Counted from the stretch's first letter, positions 41,792 through 51,465 are shown. The stretch: DNA of 64,000 nucleotides from an uncultured Arachnia sp. (GCA_947493995.1 CANLTJ010000002.1:248001-312000), one strand, 5' to 3'. The notes: generated from the letters alone by a model not told the origin. A program made the numbers and translations.

Positions 41792-43033
41792 GTGATTGAA
41801 CGGCTGATCACAGACTACTGCCCGGAGGGCGTGACTTTCATGCAGATCGATGATGTCGCCTCCAGAAGTTCAAATATCAAGTGGGCAAAGAATGGCGAGG
41901 ACGAGTTCCACTACATCGACCTCGCCTCGGTCGACCGCTTAACTAGGACAATCGATGTCACGTCGACGATCACTGCCAGCAACGCTCCCAGCCGAGCGCA
42001 GCAGATTGTTCGAGCTGGGGATGTGATCTTCGCTACGACTCGTCCAACGCAAATGCGTTGGACGACCATCCCAGATGAGTACGACGGATACATCGCAAGC
42101 ACCGGCTACTGTGTTATGAGACCCGACAACTCAGTCATACTGACCAATTTTCTGGCCCATCTCCTCGGCACTGCTGATTTTCGTCAATACGTTGAGGCTA
42201 AGCAGGTAGCCGGAAACTATCCTTCCATTCCGGACAATCGAATTCGCGCCTACCGGATTCCGGTACCACCTCTCGAGGTGCAGCGAGAAATCGTTCAAAT
42301 CTTGGATCACTTCACGGCCTTGCAGGCGGAGTTAGAGGCGAAGCTACAGGAGGAGCTGGAGGCTCGACGTAAGCAGTACGCTCACTACCGCGACTCCCTG
42401 ATGAGCTTCAGAGAGAGAGAGAGAGAGAGAGTCCGCTGGCTCAGAATGAGTGAGATTGGCAGGTGGTTCGGTGGGGGAACACCATCTCGTACCGTGGCCG
42501 ATTACTGGCGACCTCCTTCAATTCCCTGGTTGTCCCCGAAGGACATGACCGTGGACACAATAGTGTCAACGAAGGAGGCTGTTGCCGCAGTAGCTCTCGA
42601 ATGCACACCGCTGAAGCTCGTTTCAGCCGGCGCGGTTGCCTTCGTCGTACGCTCCAACATTCTTCGTCGACACTTGCCGATAGCCCAAACGAAGATCGCG
42701 GTGACCTTGAATCAAGATATGCGGGCCGTAGTCCCTCACGAAGGCATTCTTCCTGACTACGTCGCGCATGTAAGTCGGTGCCACCGCGAACAGATCCTCG
42801 CCTTAGCTGGCCGCACGGACGGTTCGATGGCGGCGATCAGGCGCACCGAATTCCTAGCGTTTCGGATCCCAATCCCCCCATTGGAAGAGCAACACTCCAT
42901 AGTTGACCGCTTGGATAAGTTTGACGCTCTCATCAGCAACCTGGGCGTTGGTCTGACCGTAGAGTTGGTCGCCCGACGCAAGCAGTACGAGTACTACCGC
43001 GACAAGCTGCTGACCTTCGAGGAGAAGCGATGA
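41792..43033 (+). CDS. hsdS: Type I specificity subunit with AG-repeat between the two recognition domains
   Basis: 413 residues. TRD1 spans about residues 1-160, ending RIPVPPLEVQREIVQILDHF. The central conserved helix follows (about 165-206, ARRKQYAHYRDSLMSF). Residues 207-213 are RERERER, encoded by (AG)11. TRD2 runs from about 217 to 350, and the second conserved helix ends ARRKQYEYYRDKLLTF. Each TRD reads half of a bipartite site. Loss of one AG unit gives a stop after residue 219, and gain of one unit also ends at 219, so out-of-frame forms keep TRD1 and the central helix only. Base composition is less GC-rich than its neighbours, as is usual for hsdS. Confidence 0.95.
   Translation: MIERLITDYCPEGVTFMQIDDVASRSSNIKWAKNGEDEFHYIDLASVDRLTRTIDVTSTITASNAPSRAQQIVRAGDVIFATTRPTQMRWTTIPDEYDGYIASTGYCVMRPDNSVILTNFLAHLLGTADFRQYVEAKQVAGNYPSIPDNRIRAYRIPVPPLEVQREIVQILDHFTALQAELEAKLQEELEARRKQYAHYRDSLMSFRERERERVRWLRMSEIGRWFGGGTPSRTVADYWRPPSIPWLSPKDMTVDTIVSTKEAVAAVALECTPLKLVSAGAVAFVVRSNILRRHLPIAQTKIAVTLNQDMRAVVPHEGILPDYVAHVSRCHREQILALAGRTDGSMAAIRRTEFLAFRIPIPPLEEQHSIVDRLDKFDALISNLGVGLTVELVARRKQYEYYRDKLLTFEEKR
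42410..42431 (+). repeat. (AG)11 dinucleotide tract inside hsdS
   Basis: Twenty-two bases of uninterrupted AG, from the first base of codon 207 to the first base of codon 214. Tracts of this length slip readily during replication. In the +2 frame the next stop is TGA after five codons, and in the -2 frame TGA after seven. Confidence 0.97.
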
Positions 43034-43926
43034 CCGGCAAACACATCGAACTGTTCCTCGTAGAGGGTATCCCGTTGGGGATCACAACCGCAGAGATCGC
43101 CGGCTGGACAGGACACGTCCTGTCGGGTCCGCGGGCCGATCTTGCCGACATCCTCAAACGCGATGAAGCGCAGCGCAACGGCGCCTACCTCCTACTGGGT
43201 AGCGACGACGACGCAGTCGGCGGGACCAACTGCTACATCGGCCGAACCGAGAACTTCCGCAACAGGTTTCGTGACCACAATGCGAAGAAGGAGTTCTGGG
43301 ACCGGGTCGTTCTGATCACTGCAAAGGATGACGCATTTAACGAGGGACATTGGGGCTACTTGGAGGCCCGACTGGTCGAGCTGGCGAAGCAGGCGTCGCG
43401 CGTGACGTTGCGAAACGACAACACCCCGTTGGGGCGCAGACTGTCCGAAGCTCAGGCCTCCGACATGGAAGCCTTTCTCACTCAGCTCCAGATCATTCTT
43501 CCAGTGCTGGGCGTGGACGTCATCCGCACACGCGCCGCAGCACAACCCCAAGCACCTTCTGCGTCCGACTCCCCGGTGTTCACGCTGTCCAGTGCTCGAG
43601 TCGGCGTGCGGGCTCAGGCACAGCTGTTCGGCAACGAGTTCACCATGCTGGCCGGTTCGCTCGTCATCGGCGCATGGACGGGCACAGGCAAGGCCGAAAG
43701 CACCCAGCGCGCCTACGCCTCCTACCGCGCGCAGCATCAGAAACTGGTCGCAGATGGTTCCATCGCCATCGAGGGCAAGGTCGGCCGTTTGACGCGCGAT
43801 GTGCCGTTCACGTCACCGTCCACCGCCGGCGCTGTCGCACTGGGCCGCTCCTGCAACGGGAGGATCGAGTGGGTGTGGGAAGGCGGCAACTACGCCGACT
43901 GGGAGAATCGAGGGCTCGCGCTCTGA
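43030..43926 (+). CDS. GIY-YIG nuclease with DUF4357 domain
   Basis: 298 residues. A GIY-YIG-like core (GAYLLLGSDDDAVGG then CYIGRTENFRNRFRDH) lies at residues 52-85, with the first motif as G-A-Y, followed by EARLVELA with a conserved Glu. The C-terminal 80 residues (RAYASYRAQHQKLVADGSI to RSCNGRIEWVWEG) match the DUF4357 domain that often accompanies GIY-YIG nucleases near type I restriction loci. Role unknown: an accessory nuclease or specificity-linked factor. ATGA overlap with hsdS shows coupling. Confidence 0.85.
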   Translation: MTGKHIELFLVEGIPLGITTAEIAGWTGHVLSGPRADLADILKRDEAQRNGAYLLLGSDDDAVGGTNCYIGRTENFRNRFRDHNAKKEFWDRVVLITAKDDAFNEGHWGYLEARLVELAKQASRVTLRNDNTPLGRRLSEAQASDMEAFLTQLQIILPVLGVDVIRTRAAAQPQAPSASDSPVFTLSSARVGVRAQAQLFGNEFTMLAGSLVIGAWTGTGKAESTQRAYASYRAQHQKLVADGSIAIEGKVGRLTRDVPFTSPSTAGAVALGRSCNGRIEWVWEGGNYADWENRGLAL

Positions 43927-44004
43927 CCTGATGCCCATGTCAGACCCTGGCGCTACTCTGGAGTTTCTCACACAGCGCAATGAGGGGCAGCGGAGGTGAT
44001 CCCC

Positions 44005-44874
44005 ATGGCTACACAGTTTGAATTCCGGTTGATCGACGGCGATGCTCCGCAAGGCGAACTTGCAGCCGATCACCTCATCGCGATTGTGCAAAGTCTCAAA
44101 GAGGTAGCCACCAAGCTCAGTCGTGCCGAGACAGAGGCTGAGCCAGTTGGGCGCCCGCCCCAACGGACGAGGAGTGTGGCGGAGCTCTCAATCGGACTCG
44201 CCCCCGGCAGCACCAGAATCCTTGCGAGGCGCTTGCAAGGTGGCCAAGACGCTTTGCCAATCGAACTGGAAGAGGAACGCGCCTTCGACGAGAAGTTCCA
44301 AGCAATCGTTGAATCGATCGCGGTGGACGAGCGGCCCGATTGGGTCCCGGACACACTTGCGCTCGCCGCCGGTAGCCTCCGGACGGCATTGGAGACGGCT
44401 GCGCCCACCGTCGAGTTCACGGCGGGTGGACACGTCTGCACAACGTTCGTCACGAGAGAGACTCATCGGGAAACCTGGCGTCCGGTCGCAACCGAACCGG
44501 TGGGCGAGAAGGTGACGTTCGTCGGCCGTCTACGAGCGGTGAATCTGGATACCCACCGACTCCACGTCACCGACGACGTGGGGAATAGGGTCTCCCTCCC
44601 GAACATTGTGAACGACGCTGGAATCGGACAGCTGTTGGGGGAGTACGTAACGGTGGTGGGGACGCCTGAGCGGAACGCGGATGGCCGTCTGAATCAGATT
44701 CTTGATGCAGTCATCGACGAGGCTCCGCCGCTCCCTGTCGGTCTCAGCCTGGGAGTTCCGGCAGTCGCAAACTTGGAGCAGATTCTGGCGGGCGCGCCCG
44801 GACCAGAATTCGGCGGCATCCCGGGACTCACCGACGACGAGGCTGACGCCTTCCTCGATGCGTTGGGCCTCTGA
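44005..44874 (+). CDS. Unknown protein paired with PIN nuclease; possible OB-fold C-terminal domain
   Basis: 289 residues, no family named. The N-terminal half is helical (GELAADHLIAIVQSLKEVAT) followed by SIGLAPGSTRILARRL. The middle is acidic. Residues about 165-240 (GEKVTFVGRLRAVNLDTHRL, VTDDVGNRVSLPNI, GEYVTVVGTPERNADG) read as five short strands, like an OB-fold. The last 20 residues are acidic (TDDEADAFLDALGL). GGAGG at 43992-43996 fixes the ATG. It is immediately followed by a PIN-domain gene, and I have seen similar large protein/PIN pairs in Actinobacteria. An antitoxin or nuclease partner role is inferred only from this. Confidence 0.7.
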   Translation: MATQFEFRLIDGDAPQGELAADHLIAIVQSLKEVATKLSRAETEAEPVGRPPQRTRSVAELSIGLAPGSTRILARRLQGGQDALPIELEEERAFDEKFQAIVESIAVDERPDWVPDTLALAAGSLRTALETAAPTVEFTAGGHVCTTFVTRETHRETWRPVATEPVGEKVTFVGRLRAVNLDTHRLHVTDDVGNRVSLPNIVNDAGIGQLLGEYVTVVGTPERNADGRLNQILDAVIDEAPPLPVGLSLGVPAVANLEQILAGAPGPEFGGIPGLTDDEADAFLDALGL

Positions 44875-45345
44875 ATGACGGACCACAACCCGGTCTTGGT
44901 GGACACCGATATTTTCGGCTCGGTCTACGTCACTCCAGACCGCGCAGCCCGGCGTGGATTGCCTGTTGACGTCTGGCGCTCTGCACTGGAGGGTGCGCGA
45001 GTCCTCATCTCGTTCCAGACGCGCGCCGAACTCCTCGCCGGAGCATTCATCGATGCATGGGGCGAGCGGCGAGTCACCGGACTTCGTCACAAGCTCGATA
45101 CGACCCCGACGATCGGCATCGACACAGCGGTCATTGATGCATTCGCGCAACTGCGAGCCGACTGCCGCAGGGCTGGCCATCCTTTGCAGGCCAAGCAGCA
45201 CAACGCCGACTGCTGGCATGCGGCCAGCTCCATCGCGAAAGGCGTTCCCCTGTTCGCCCATGACCGCATATATGCCGGTGCACCAGGAGTGGCACTCTTC
45301 AAGGACCCGAACTCCCCACCACCTCTGATCGACGAACATGGGTAA
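44875..45345 (+). CDS. PIN-domain nuclease (VapC-like)
   Basis: 156 residues. The PIN acidic set can be read: D10/D12 in VLVDTDIFGS, E52 in RAELLAG, D112 in HNADCWHAAS and D130 in LFAHD. PIN proteins are Mg-dependent ribonucleases, most often toxins. The start ATG follows the preceding stop with no gap, and its end overlaps hsdR by 8 bases, so it is locked into the restriction operon. Toxicity and the identity of its inhibitor are inferred. Confidence 0.82.
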   Translation: MTDHNPVLVDTDIFGSVYVTPDRAARRGLPVDVWRSALEGARVLISFQTRAELLAGAFIDAWGERRVTGLRHKLDTTPTIGIDTAVIDAFAQLRADCRRAGHPLQAKQHNADCWHAASSIAKGVPLFAHDRIYAGAPGVALFKDPNSPPPLIDEHG

Positions 45346-48300
45346 CCGTCACGAGACGATGACGATTTCGACATCGCACTACGAGCCGATCGCGATCAGC
45401 TCGGAGAGCACGGTCGTCGCCGAACATGTCGCTGACGCTGCGTCTGCGGCGGGTTACCAGTCTGAGGCGGAGTTGGAGCAGGAGTTCGTGCGGCTGCTGG
45501 AGGCACAGGCCTACCAACGCCTGAGGGTCCGCAACGAAGGGGACCTCGTGTCCAACCTCCGCAATCAGCTGGAGGCGCTGAACAACATCGCGTTCTCTGA
45601 CGCGGAGTGGAGGCAGTTCTTCACTGAGCAGATCGCGTCGTCGAACTCCGGGATCGTGGAGAAGACCGTCTCCATTCAGGAGGACCACGTCAAGCTGCTC
45701 AGGCGGGACGATGGGTCGAGGAAGAACGTCCGACTGATCGACAGGGAGCACATACACAATAACCGGCTGCAAGTGATCAACCAGTACGAGGTGGCTCAGG
45801 GCGATGACGGCGGGCGTCGTGCCAACCGGTATGACGTGACGATCCTCGTCAACGGCCTGCCCCTGGTGCATGTGGAGCTGAAGCGCCGTGGGGTCGACAT
45901 CCGGGAGGCCTTCAATCAGATCGATCGCTACCAGCGGGACTCCTTCTGGGCCGGATCGGGGTTGTTCGAGTATGTGCAACTGTTCGTGATCTCCAACGGA
46001 ACACTGACGAAGTACTACTCCAACACCACCCGTCGCCAGCACGTCGCGGAAGTAGCCGGTTCAAGACGCACCCGCAAGACGTCCAACTCGTTCGAATTCA
46101 CTTCGTGGTGGGCCGACTCCACGAACCGCCCCATCCAGGACCTGCCGTCGTTCGCGAAGACCTTCTTTGCCCGCCACACCCTGTTGAACATCCTCACTCG
46201 CTACTGTGTGCTCACTTCCGACCGCCTGCTGCTGGCGATGAGGCCGTACCAGATCGTCGCCACTGAGAGGATCCTCAACAAGATCCAGATCTCGACGAAC
46301 TACAAGCAACTCGGCACCATCGACGCCGGGGGTTACGTGTGGCACACCACCGGCTCGGGCAAGACGCTGACCAGCTTCAAGGCCGCGCAACTTGCCACCC
46401 GCATGGCTGGTGTGGAAAAGGTGCTGTTCGTCGTCGACCGCAAGGACCTGGACTACCAGACAATGCGCGAGTACGAACGGTTCCAGAAGGGCGCCGCGAA
46501 CTCGAACACGTCCACCGCCGTGCTGAAGCAGCAACTGCAGGACCCCGGCGCCCGGATCATCATCACCACCATCCAGAAACTCGCCACGTTCATCAAGGCC
46601 AACAAGGGTCACGAGATCTACACCGGACACGTGGTCATCATCTTCGATGAGTGCCACCGCTCCCAGTTCGGCGACATGCACACCGCCATCACCCGAGCAT
46701 TCAAGCGCTATCACCTGTTCGGGTTCACCGGCACCCCGATCTTCGCGGTCAACGCTGGCGCTGGCGGCAACCCCGCACTGAAGACCACCGAACAGGCCTT
46801 CGGAGAGAGACTGCACACCTACACCATCGTCGACGCCATCACGGACAAGAACGTCCTGCCGTTCCGCATCGACTACGTCAACACGGTTCAGGTCGGACAG
46901 GTGGTGGACAAACAGGTTTCAGCCATCGACACCGAACGCGCGCTTCTCGCCCCGGAGCGGATCGCGAAAGTCGTCGACTACACGCTCGAACACTTCGACC
47001 AGAAGACCAAGCGCAGCCAGGGCTACAGCCTCGACGGGAAGCGCGTGCGGGGGTTCAACGCACTCTTCGCCACGGCGTCGATCGATGCCGCGCGCCGCTA
47101 CTACAACGCGTTCATCGTCCGCCAGCAAAAGCTGCCGTCGGACCAGCAACTCAAGATCGGGCTGATCTACTCCTACGCCGCCAACGAGCCCGTGGGGGAC
47201 AGCGCCCTGGATGAGGAGAGTCTGGACACCTATGGTCTCGACGATTCCGCCAGAGACTTCCTGGAAGACGCCATCCAGGACTACAACGACCTGTTCGGCA
47301 CCAGCTTCGACACCTCCGCCGACCGGTTTGGGAACTACTACAAGGACCTGTCGATGCGTCTGAAGAATCGCGATCTCGACATGGTGATCGTGGTCAACAT
47401 GTTCCTCACCGGCTTCGACGCCACCACGCTCAACACCCTCTTCGTGGACAAGAACCTGCGCGCACACGGCCTCCTTCAGGCCTATTCGCGCACCAACCGC
47501 ATCCTGAACTCCGTCAAGACTTACGGCAACATCGTTTCCTTCCGCAACCTCGAGCAGGAGACCAACGGCGCCATTGCGCTGTTCGGCAACAAGAACGCCC
47601 GCGGCGTCGTCCTGCTCAAGCCCTATCGCGACTACTACGACGACTACGCCGGAAAGGTCACCGAACTGCTCGACCGGTTTCCGCTGGGCAGCCCGATCGT
47701 CGGGGAGTCCGAACAGAAGGACTTCATCGCTTTGTTCGGAGCGATCCTGAGGCTCACCAACATCCTGACGTCCTTCGACGACTTCTCCGGAAACGACATC
47801 CTCACCCACCGGCAGAGCCAGGACTATCGCAGCATCTACCTCGACCTCCACGCCGAGTTCCGCAAGGACACCGCCGCCGACAGGGAAGCCATCAACGACG
47901 ACGTCGTGTTCGAGATCGAACTCGTCAAGCAGGTGGAGATCAATGTCGACTACATCCTCATGCTCGTCGAGAAGTATCGTCGCAAACGGGGCGACGGCGA
48001 CGACGCCGAGCTACGCGCATCCATCAGCCGGGCGGTCGACTCCTCTCCATCGCTGCGCAGCAAGAAGGACCTGATCGAGGACTTCGTCGATTCCGTGTCG
48101 GCGCACGGGGAACTGGATGACGAGTGGCGAGACTACATCGCCCAGCGTCGCGAGGAGGAACTGCAGGCGATCATCGACGATGAACAACTCAAACCTGACG
48201 AGACCCGCAAGTTCGTCGCACGCGCATTCTCGGACGGCGCGGTCCAGACCACCGGCACAGCTGTCACCACGATCCTGCCCCCAGTGTCCCGCTTCGCACC

Positions 48301-48412
48301 GCAAGGTGGTCATGGGGAAAAGAAGCAACGGGTCCTCGGGCGTCTCGGCACGTTCTTTGAGCGATTCTTCGGGCTGGGCGAGGCCAGGAAACCGCACACC
48401 GACGACCAGTGA
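45338..48412 (+). CDS. hsdR: Type I restriction endonuclease subunit
   Basis: 1,024 residues. The N-terminal nuclease domain has D...E-x-K (NRYDVTILVNGLPLVHVELK) near residues 165-183. The SF2 translocase has Walker A TGSGKTLTSF near 338, DECHRSQF near 434, and FTGTPIF and QAYSRTNRI motifs. The C-terminal helical region binds HsdM/HsdS. It cleaves unmethylated DNA after ATP-driven translocation. The ATG at 45338 overlaps the PIN stop; another ATG at 45359 is possible. No truncation seen. Confidence 0.96.
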   Translation: MGNRHETMTISTSHYEPIAISSESTVVAEHVADAASAAGYQSEAELEQEFVRLLEAQAYQRLRVRNEGDLVSNLRNQLEALNNIAFSDAEWRQFFTEQIASSNSGIVEKTVSIQEDHVKLLRRDDGSRKNVRLIDREHIHNNRLQVINQYEVAQGDDGGRRANRYDVTILVNGLPLVHVELKRRGVDIREAFNQIDRYQRDSFWAGSGLFEYVQLFVISNGTLTKYYSNTTRRQHVAEVAGSRRTRKTSNSFEFTSWWADSTNRPIQDLPSFAKTFFARHTLLNILTRYCVLTSDRLLLAMRPYQIVATERILNKIQISTNYKQLGTIDAGGYVWHTTGSGKTLTSFKAAQLATRMAGVEKVLFVVDRKDLDYQTMREYERFQKGAANSNTSTAVLKQQLQDPGARIIITTIQKLATFIKANKGHEIYTGHVVIIFDECHRSQFGDMHTAITRAFKRYHLFGFTGTPIFAVNAGAGGNPALKTTEQAFGERLHTYTIVDAITDKNVLPFRIDYVNTVQVGQVVDKQVSAIDTERALLAPERIAKVVDYTLEHFDQKTKRSQGYSLDGKRVRGFNALFATASIDAARRYYNAFIVRQQKLPSDQQLKIGLIYSYAANEPVGDSALDEESLDTYGLDDSARDFLEDAIQDYNDLFGTSFDTSADRFGNYYKDLSMRLKNRDLDMVIVVNMFLTGFDATTLNTLFVDKNLRAHGLLQAYSRTNRILNSVKTYGNIVSFRNLEQETNGAIALFGNKNARGVVLLKPYRDYYDDYAGKVTELLDRFPLGSPIVGESEQKDFIALFGAILRLTNILTSFDDFSGNDILTHRQSQDYRSIYLDLHAEFRKDTAADREAINDDVVFEIELVKQVEINVDYILMLVEKYRRKRGDGDDAELRASISRAVDSSPSLRSKKDLIEDFVDSVSAHGELDDEWRDYIAQRREEELQAIIDDEQLKPDETRKFVARAFSDGAVQTTGTAVTTILPPVSRFAPQGGHGEKKQRVLGRLGTFFERFFGLGEARKPHTDDQ

Positions 48413-48509
48413 GGCGCTCCCGATCCCGCTGGCCTGGTCCAGAGCTGCCTTGTCAGCACCCCTTGACGCGTAGGGTGGAGACAACCGAGTACAAAGGAGC
48501 GCGACACCA

Positions 48510-49613
48510 ATGAACGACCGCCTCAAGAAGCTCAGCGACGCCGGCGTCTCGATCTGGCTCGATGATTTCTCACGCGAACGCCTGACCTCCGGCAGTCTGC
48601 AGGAACTTATTGACGAGTTCCACGTGGTGGGGGTCACCACGAACCCCAGCATCTTCGCCAAAGCCATGTCCTCCGGCGACGCCTACACCGCCCAGCTCCG
48701 CGAACTCAAGGAAGCGGGCGCCTCGCTGGAGGAGGTCGTCACGACGCTGACCACCGACGACGTCCGGGACGCCTGTGACCTCTTCACCGGCCTCTACACC
48801 TCCACCGACGGCGTGGACGGCCGGGTGTCCATCGAGGTGGATCCGCGCCTGGCACACGAGACGCAGCCCACCATCGACGAGGCCCGGCACCTGAGGGACG
48901 TGGTGGATCGCCCCAACGTGCTCGTCAAGATTCCCGCCACGACGGAAGGTCTGCCCGCCATCACCGAGACCATCGCGAGCGGGATCAGCGTCAATGTGAC
49001 GCTCATCTTCTCGGTGGCCTCGTACCGGGACGTTCTCGACGCATGGCTGACCGGGCTTGAGAAGGCCCACGACGAGGGCGTCGATCTCACCGACATCCAG
49101 TCCGTCGCATCCGTGTTCGTCTCGCGCACCGACGTGGAGGTGGACAAGCGACTCGACGCAATTGGAACACCGGAGGCCGAGGACCTGAAGGGGAAGGCCG
49201 CGCTCGCGGTGGCCCGGCTGTGCCACGAGGCGTACCAGGACGTCATTGCCTCCGAGCGTTGGCGCACGTTGGCCGGCTATGGCGCCCGTCCGCAGCGGCC
49301 GTTGTGGGCGTCGACCGGGACGAAGGATCCGAGCTACCGCGACACGCTCTACATCGAGGAACTCGTCACCCGTGGCACGGTCAACACAATGCCGGAGAAC
49401 ACGCTCGAGGCATTCGCCGATCACGGCGAGGTGCGGGGAGACACGGTGCGAGGCACCTACGACGAATCACGTCAGGTCCTGGAAGCAGTGGAGGCCCAGG
49501 GCGTGGACTTCGACGACGTGTTCGACGTTCTCGGCAAGGAGGGCGTCACCAAGTTCATCGAGCCCTGGGAAGAACTGATGACGACGATGCAGGAGCAGCT
49601 CGACAAGCTCTGA
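48510..49613 (+). CDS. tal: Transaldolase
   Basis: 367 residues, the actinobacterial long form. [23 protein letters not shown] and the Schiff-base lysine in [15 protein letters not shown] identify it. It transfers a dihydroxyacetone unit between sugar phosphates in the pentose phosphate pathway. AAAGGAG precedes the ATG. Transketolase, often adjacent, is not in the window. TTGACG near 48463 may be part of its promoter. Confidence 0.95.
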   Translation: MNDRLKKLSDAGVSIWLDDFSRERLTSGSLQELIDEFHVVGVTTNPSIFAKAMSSGDAYTAQLRELKEAGASLEEVVTTLTTDDVRDACDLFTGLYTSTDGVDGRVSIEVDPRLAHETQPTIDEARHLRDVVDRPNVLVKIPATTEGLPAITETIASGISVNVTLIFSVASYRDVLDAWLTGLEKAHDEGVDLTDIQSVASVFVSRTDVEVDKRLDAIGTPEAEDLKGKAALAVARLCHEAYQDVIASERWRTLAGYGARPQRPLWASTGTKDPSYRDTLYIEELVTRGTVNTMPENTLEAFADHGEVRGDTVRGTYDESRQVLEAVEAQGVDFDDVFDVLGKEGVTKFIEPWEELMTTMQEQLDKL

Positions 49614-49840
49614 CGAACCGAGGTTCGCGCGGCTTCGACGCGGCCTGACTCGCGCGCCACGCATCCCGCTCGGCTTCGCTGTTGTCAGGTCGCCGAACAG
49701 CCAAGGGCGGCTCCCTCCTCCGCCCTGCCGAGCGGGGGCGGGTGTTCCGCTCGCTCAACCGGCGCCCCTACCCGCGCGACCGGCGTAGCCTCCGCGTCCA
49801 GAACTCGACGGGCGGACGCCGAGCGATAGGATCGTTTCTC

Positions 49841-51346
49841 GTGACTGACCAGACTGGCGCCCCGAGTGACTCCGAGCAGACCGCCATCCGCAAGGAGAAG
49901 CGCGCCCGCCTCCTCGCCTCCGGCATCGAGCCCTACCCGGCCGATCTCACCCGATCTCACATGTTGGATGAGGTCCGTGCGTCCTGGGGCCACTTGGAGG
50001 CCGGTGAGGAGACCGACGAGGTGGTCACGATCGGTGGCCGCGTCGTGTTCATCCGCAACACCGGCAAACTGTGTTTCGCCACCCTGCAGGACGGATTCAC
50101 CCCCGACGACAACGGCGAGCGCCTGCAGGTGATGCTGTCGCTCGCGGAGATCGGTGAGGACTCATTGGCCGCGTGGAAGACCGACGTCGACCTGGGCGAC
50201 CACATCTGGGTTCAAGGCCGTGTGATCTCCTCCAAGCGCGGGGAACTCTCGGTGATGGCCTGGCAGTGGCGCATGGCGAGCAAGGCGCTCCGCCCGCTCC
50301 CGGCACTGCACAAGGACCTCTCCGAGGAGTCGCGCGTGCGCCGTCGCTACGTCGACCTCATCGCCCGCGATGAGGCTCGCGCCATGGTCCGCACGCGCGC
50401 GGCCATCACCCGGGCAGTCCGCGAGACGCTGTACGAGCAGGGATACATCGAGGTGGAGACCCCGACGCTGCAGCTCATCCACGGCGGCGCCGCTGCACGC
50501 CCGTTCAACACGCACCTCAATGCGTTCGACCTGGACATGACACTGCGGATCGCTCTCGAACTGCACCTCAAGCGCACGATGGTGGGCGGCGCGGACCGCG
50601 TCTTCGAGATGGGCCGCATCTTCCGCAACGAGGGCATTGATTCCTCGCACTCCGCCGAGTTCACCATGCTGGAGGCATACCAGAGCTGGGGCGACCAGAC
50701 CACGATCGCAGCCACCACGCAGGACATCATCGTCAACGTCGCGGACGCTCTCGGAAGTCGTCAGGTGAGCACCAACGCCGGGGAGATCAACCTCGACGGC
50801 GAATGGCCATGGCTGAAGTTCTTCGACGGACTGTCGGAAGAACTGGGCACCGACATCACCGTCGACACCCCCGTCGAGGACCTGCAGCGCCTGGCCGATG
50901 CGCGCGAGATCGAGTACGACCCCGCATGGGACAACGGGAAACTGGCGATGGAGCTGTTCGGTGATCTCGTCGAACCCACCCTCATCCAGCCCACCTTCGT
51001 CCACGACTATCCTTCGCTCGCGCAGCCACTCGCACGGCCGCACCGCGAGGAGCCGGGCAAGGTGGAGGCGTGGGACCTCATCGTTGGCGGGATGGAGCGG
51101 GGGACGGGCTTCACGGAACTCATCGATCCCGTGGTGCAGCGTGAGGTGCTCGTCTCCCAGTCGAGGAAAGCTGCCCAGGGCGACCCCGAAGCCATGCAAC
51201 TCGACGAGGACTTCCTTGAGGCACTCGAGCACGGCGCCCCTCCCATGGGAGGCTTGGGCCTGGGAATCGACCGTCTCGTGATGCTTTTCACCAATGCAGG
51301 GATTCGGGAGACGATTCTCTTCCCGCTGCTGCGCCCCCAGAGCTGA
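49841..51346 (+). CDS. lysS: Lysyl-tRNA synthetase, class II
   Basis: 501 residues. N-terminal OB-fold anticodon-binding domain (VVTIGGRVVFIRNTGKLCFA), class II motif 2 FEMGRIFRNEGIDSSHSAEF and motif 3 PPMGGLGLGIDRLVML. It attaches lysine to tRNA-Lys. The GTG at 49841 lies 8 nt after TAGGAT (49827-49832) with no Shine-Dalgarno, a leaderless arrangement. An in-frame extension upstream to 49682 is not homologous and was rejected. A hairpin follows the gene. Confidence 0.95.
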   Translation: MTDQTGAPSDSEQTAIRKEKRARLLASGIEPYPADLTRSHMLDEVRASWGHLEAGEETDEVVTIGGRVVFIRNTGKLCFATLQDGFTPDDNGERLQVMLSLAEIGEDSLAAWKTDVDLGDHIWVQGRVISSKRGELSVMAWQWRMASKALRPLPALHKDLSEESRVRRRYVDLIARDEARAMVRTRAAITRAVRETLYEQGYIEVETPTLQLIHGGAAARPFNTHLNAFDLDMTLRIALELHLKRTMVGGADRVFEMGRIFRNEGIDSSHSAEFTMLEAYQSWGDQTTIAATTQDIIVNVADALGSRQVSTNAGEINLDGEWPWLKFFDGLSEELGTDITVDTPVEDLQRLADAREIEYDPAWDNGKLAMELFGDLVEPTLIQPTFVHDYPSLAQPLARPHREEPGKVEAWDLIVGGMERGTGFTELIDPVVQREVLVSQSRKAAQGDPEAMQLDEDFLEALEHGAPPMGGLGLGIDRLVMLFTNAGIRETILFPLLRPQS

Positions 51347-51417
51347 GCCACTGCTGACCGCGCTGACCGGCATCCGTGCTGACGGGCTGCCCGGCATGCG
51401 CCCCAAACTTGACAGCG

Positions 51418-51465
51418 TTCACCGTTCGGTTGTGGCGGGTCTCGCTGCCGCAACCGAACGGTGAA
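51418..51465. terminator. Long hairpin between lysS and convergent gene
   Basis: Fifteen-base perfect arms TTCACCGTTCGGTTG (51418-51432) and CAACCGAACGGTGAA (51451-51465), loop 18 nt. Probably a two-way terminator for lysS and the gene on the other strand. Confidence 0.75.

Noticed and set aside
42410..42431. AG tract as a plain sequencing artefact
   Set aside because: The gene is in frame with the tract as given, and both TRDs and conserved helices are intact on either side. A miscount would break the frame, so 11 units is the coding state; read-level checking is still needed for variation.
49682..49840. 53-codon N-terminal extension of lysS
   Set aside because: Arg/Pro-rich sequence unlike any LysRS, and the TAGGAT -10 box lies inside it, so it would not be transcribed.
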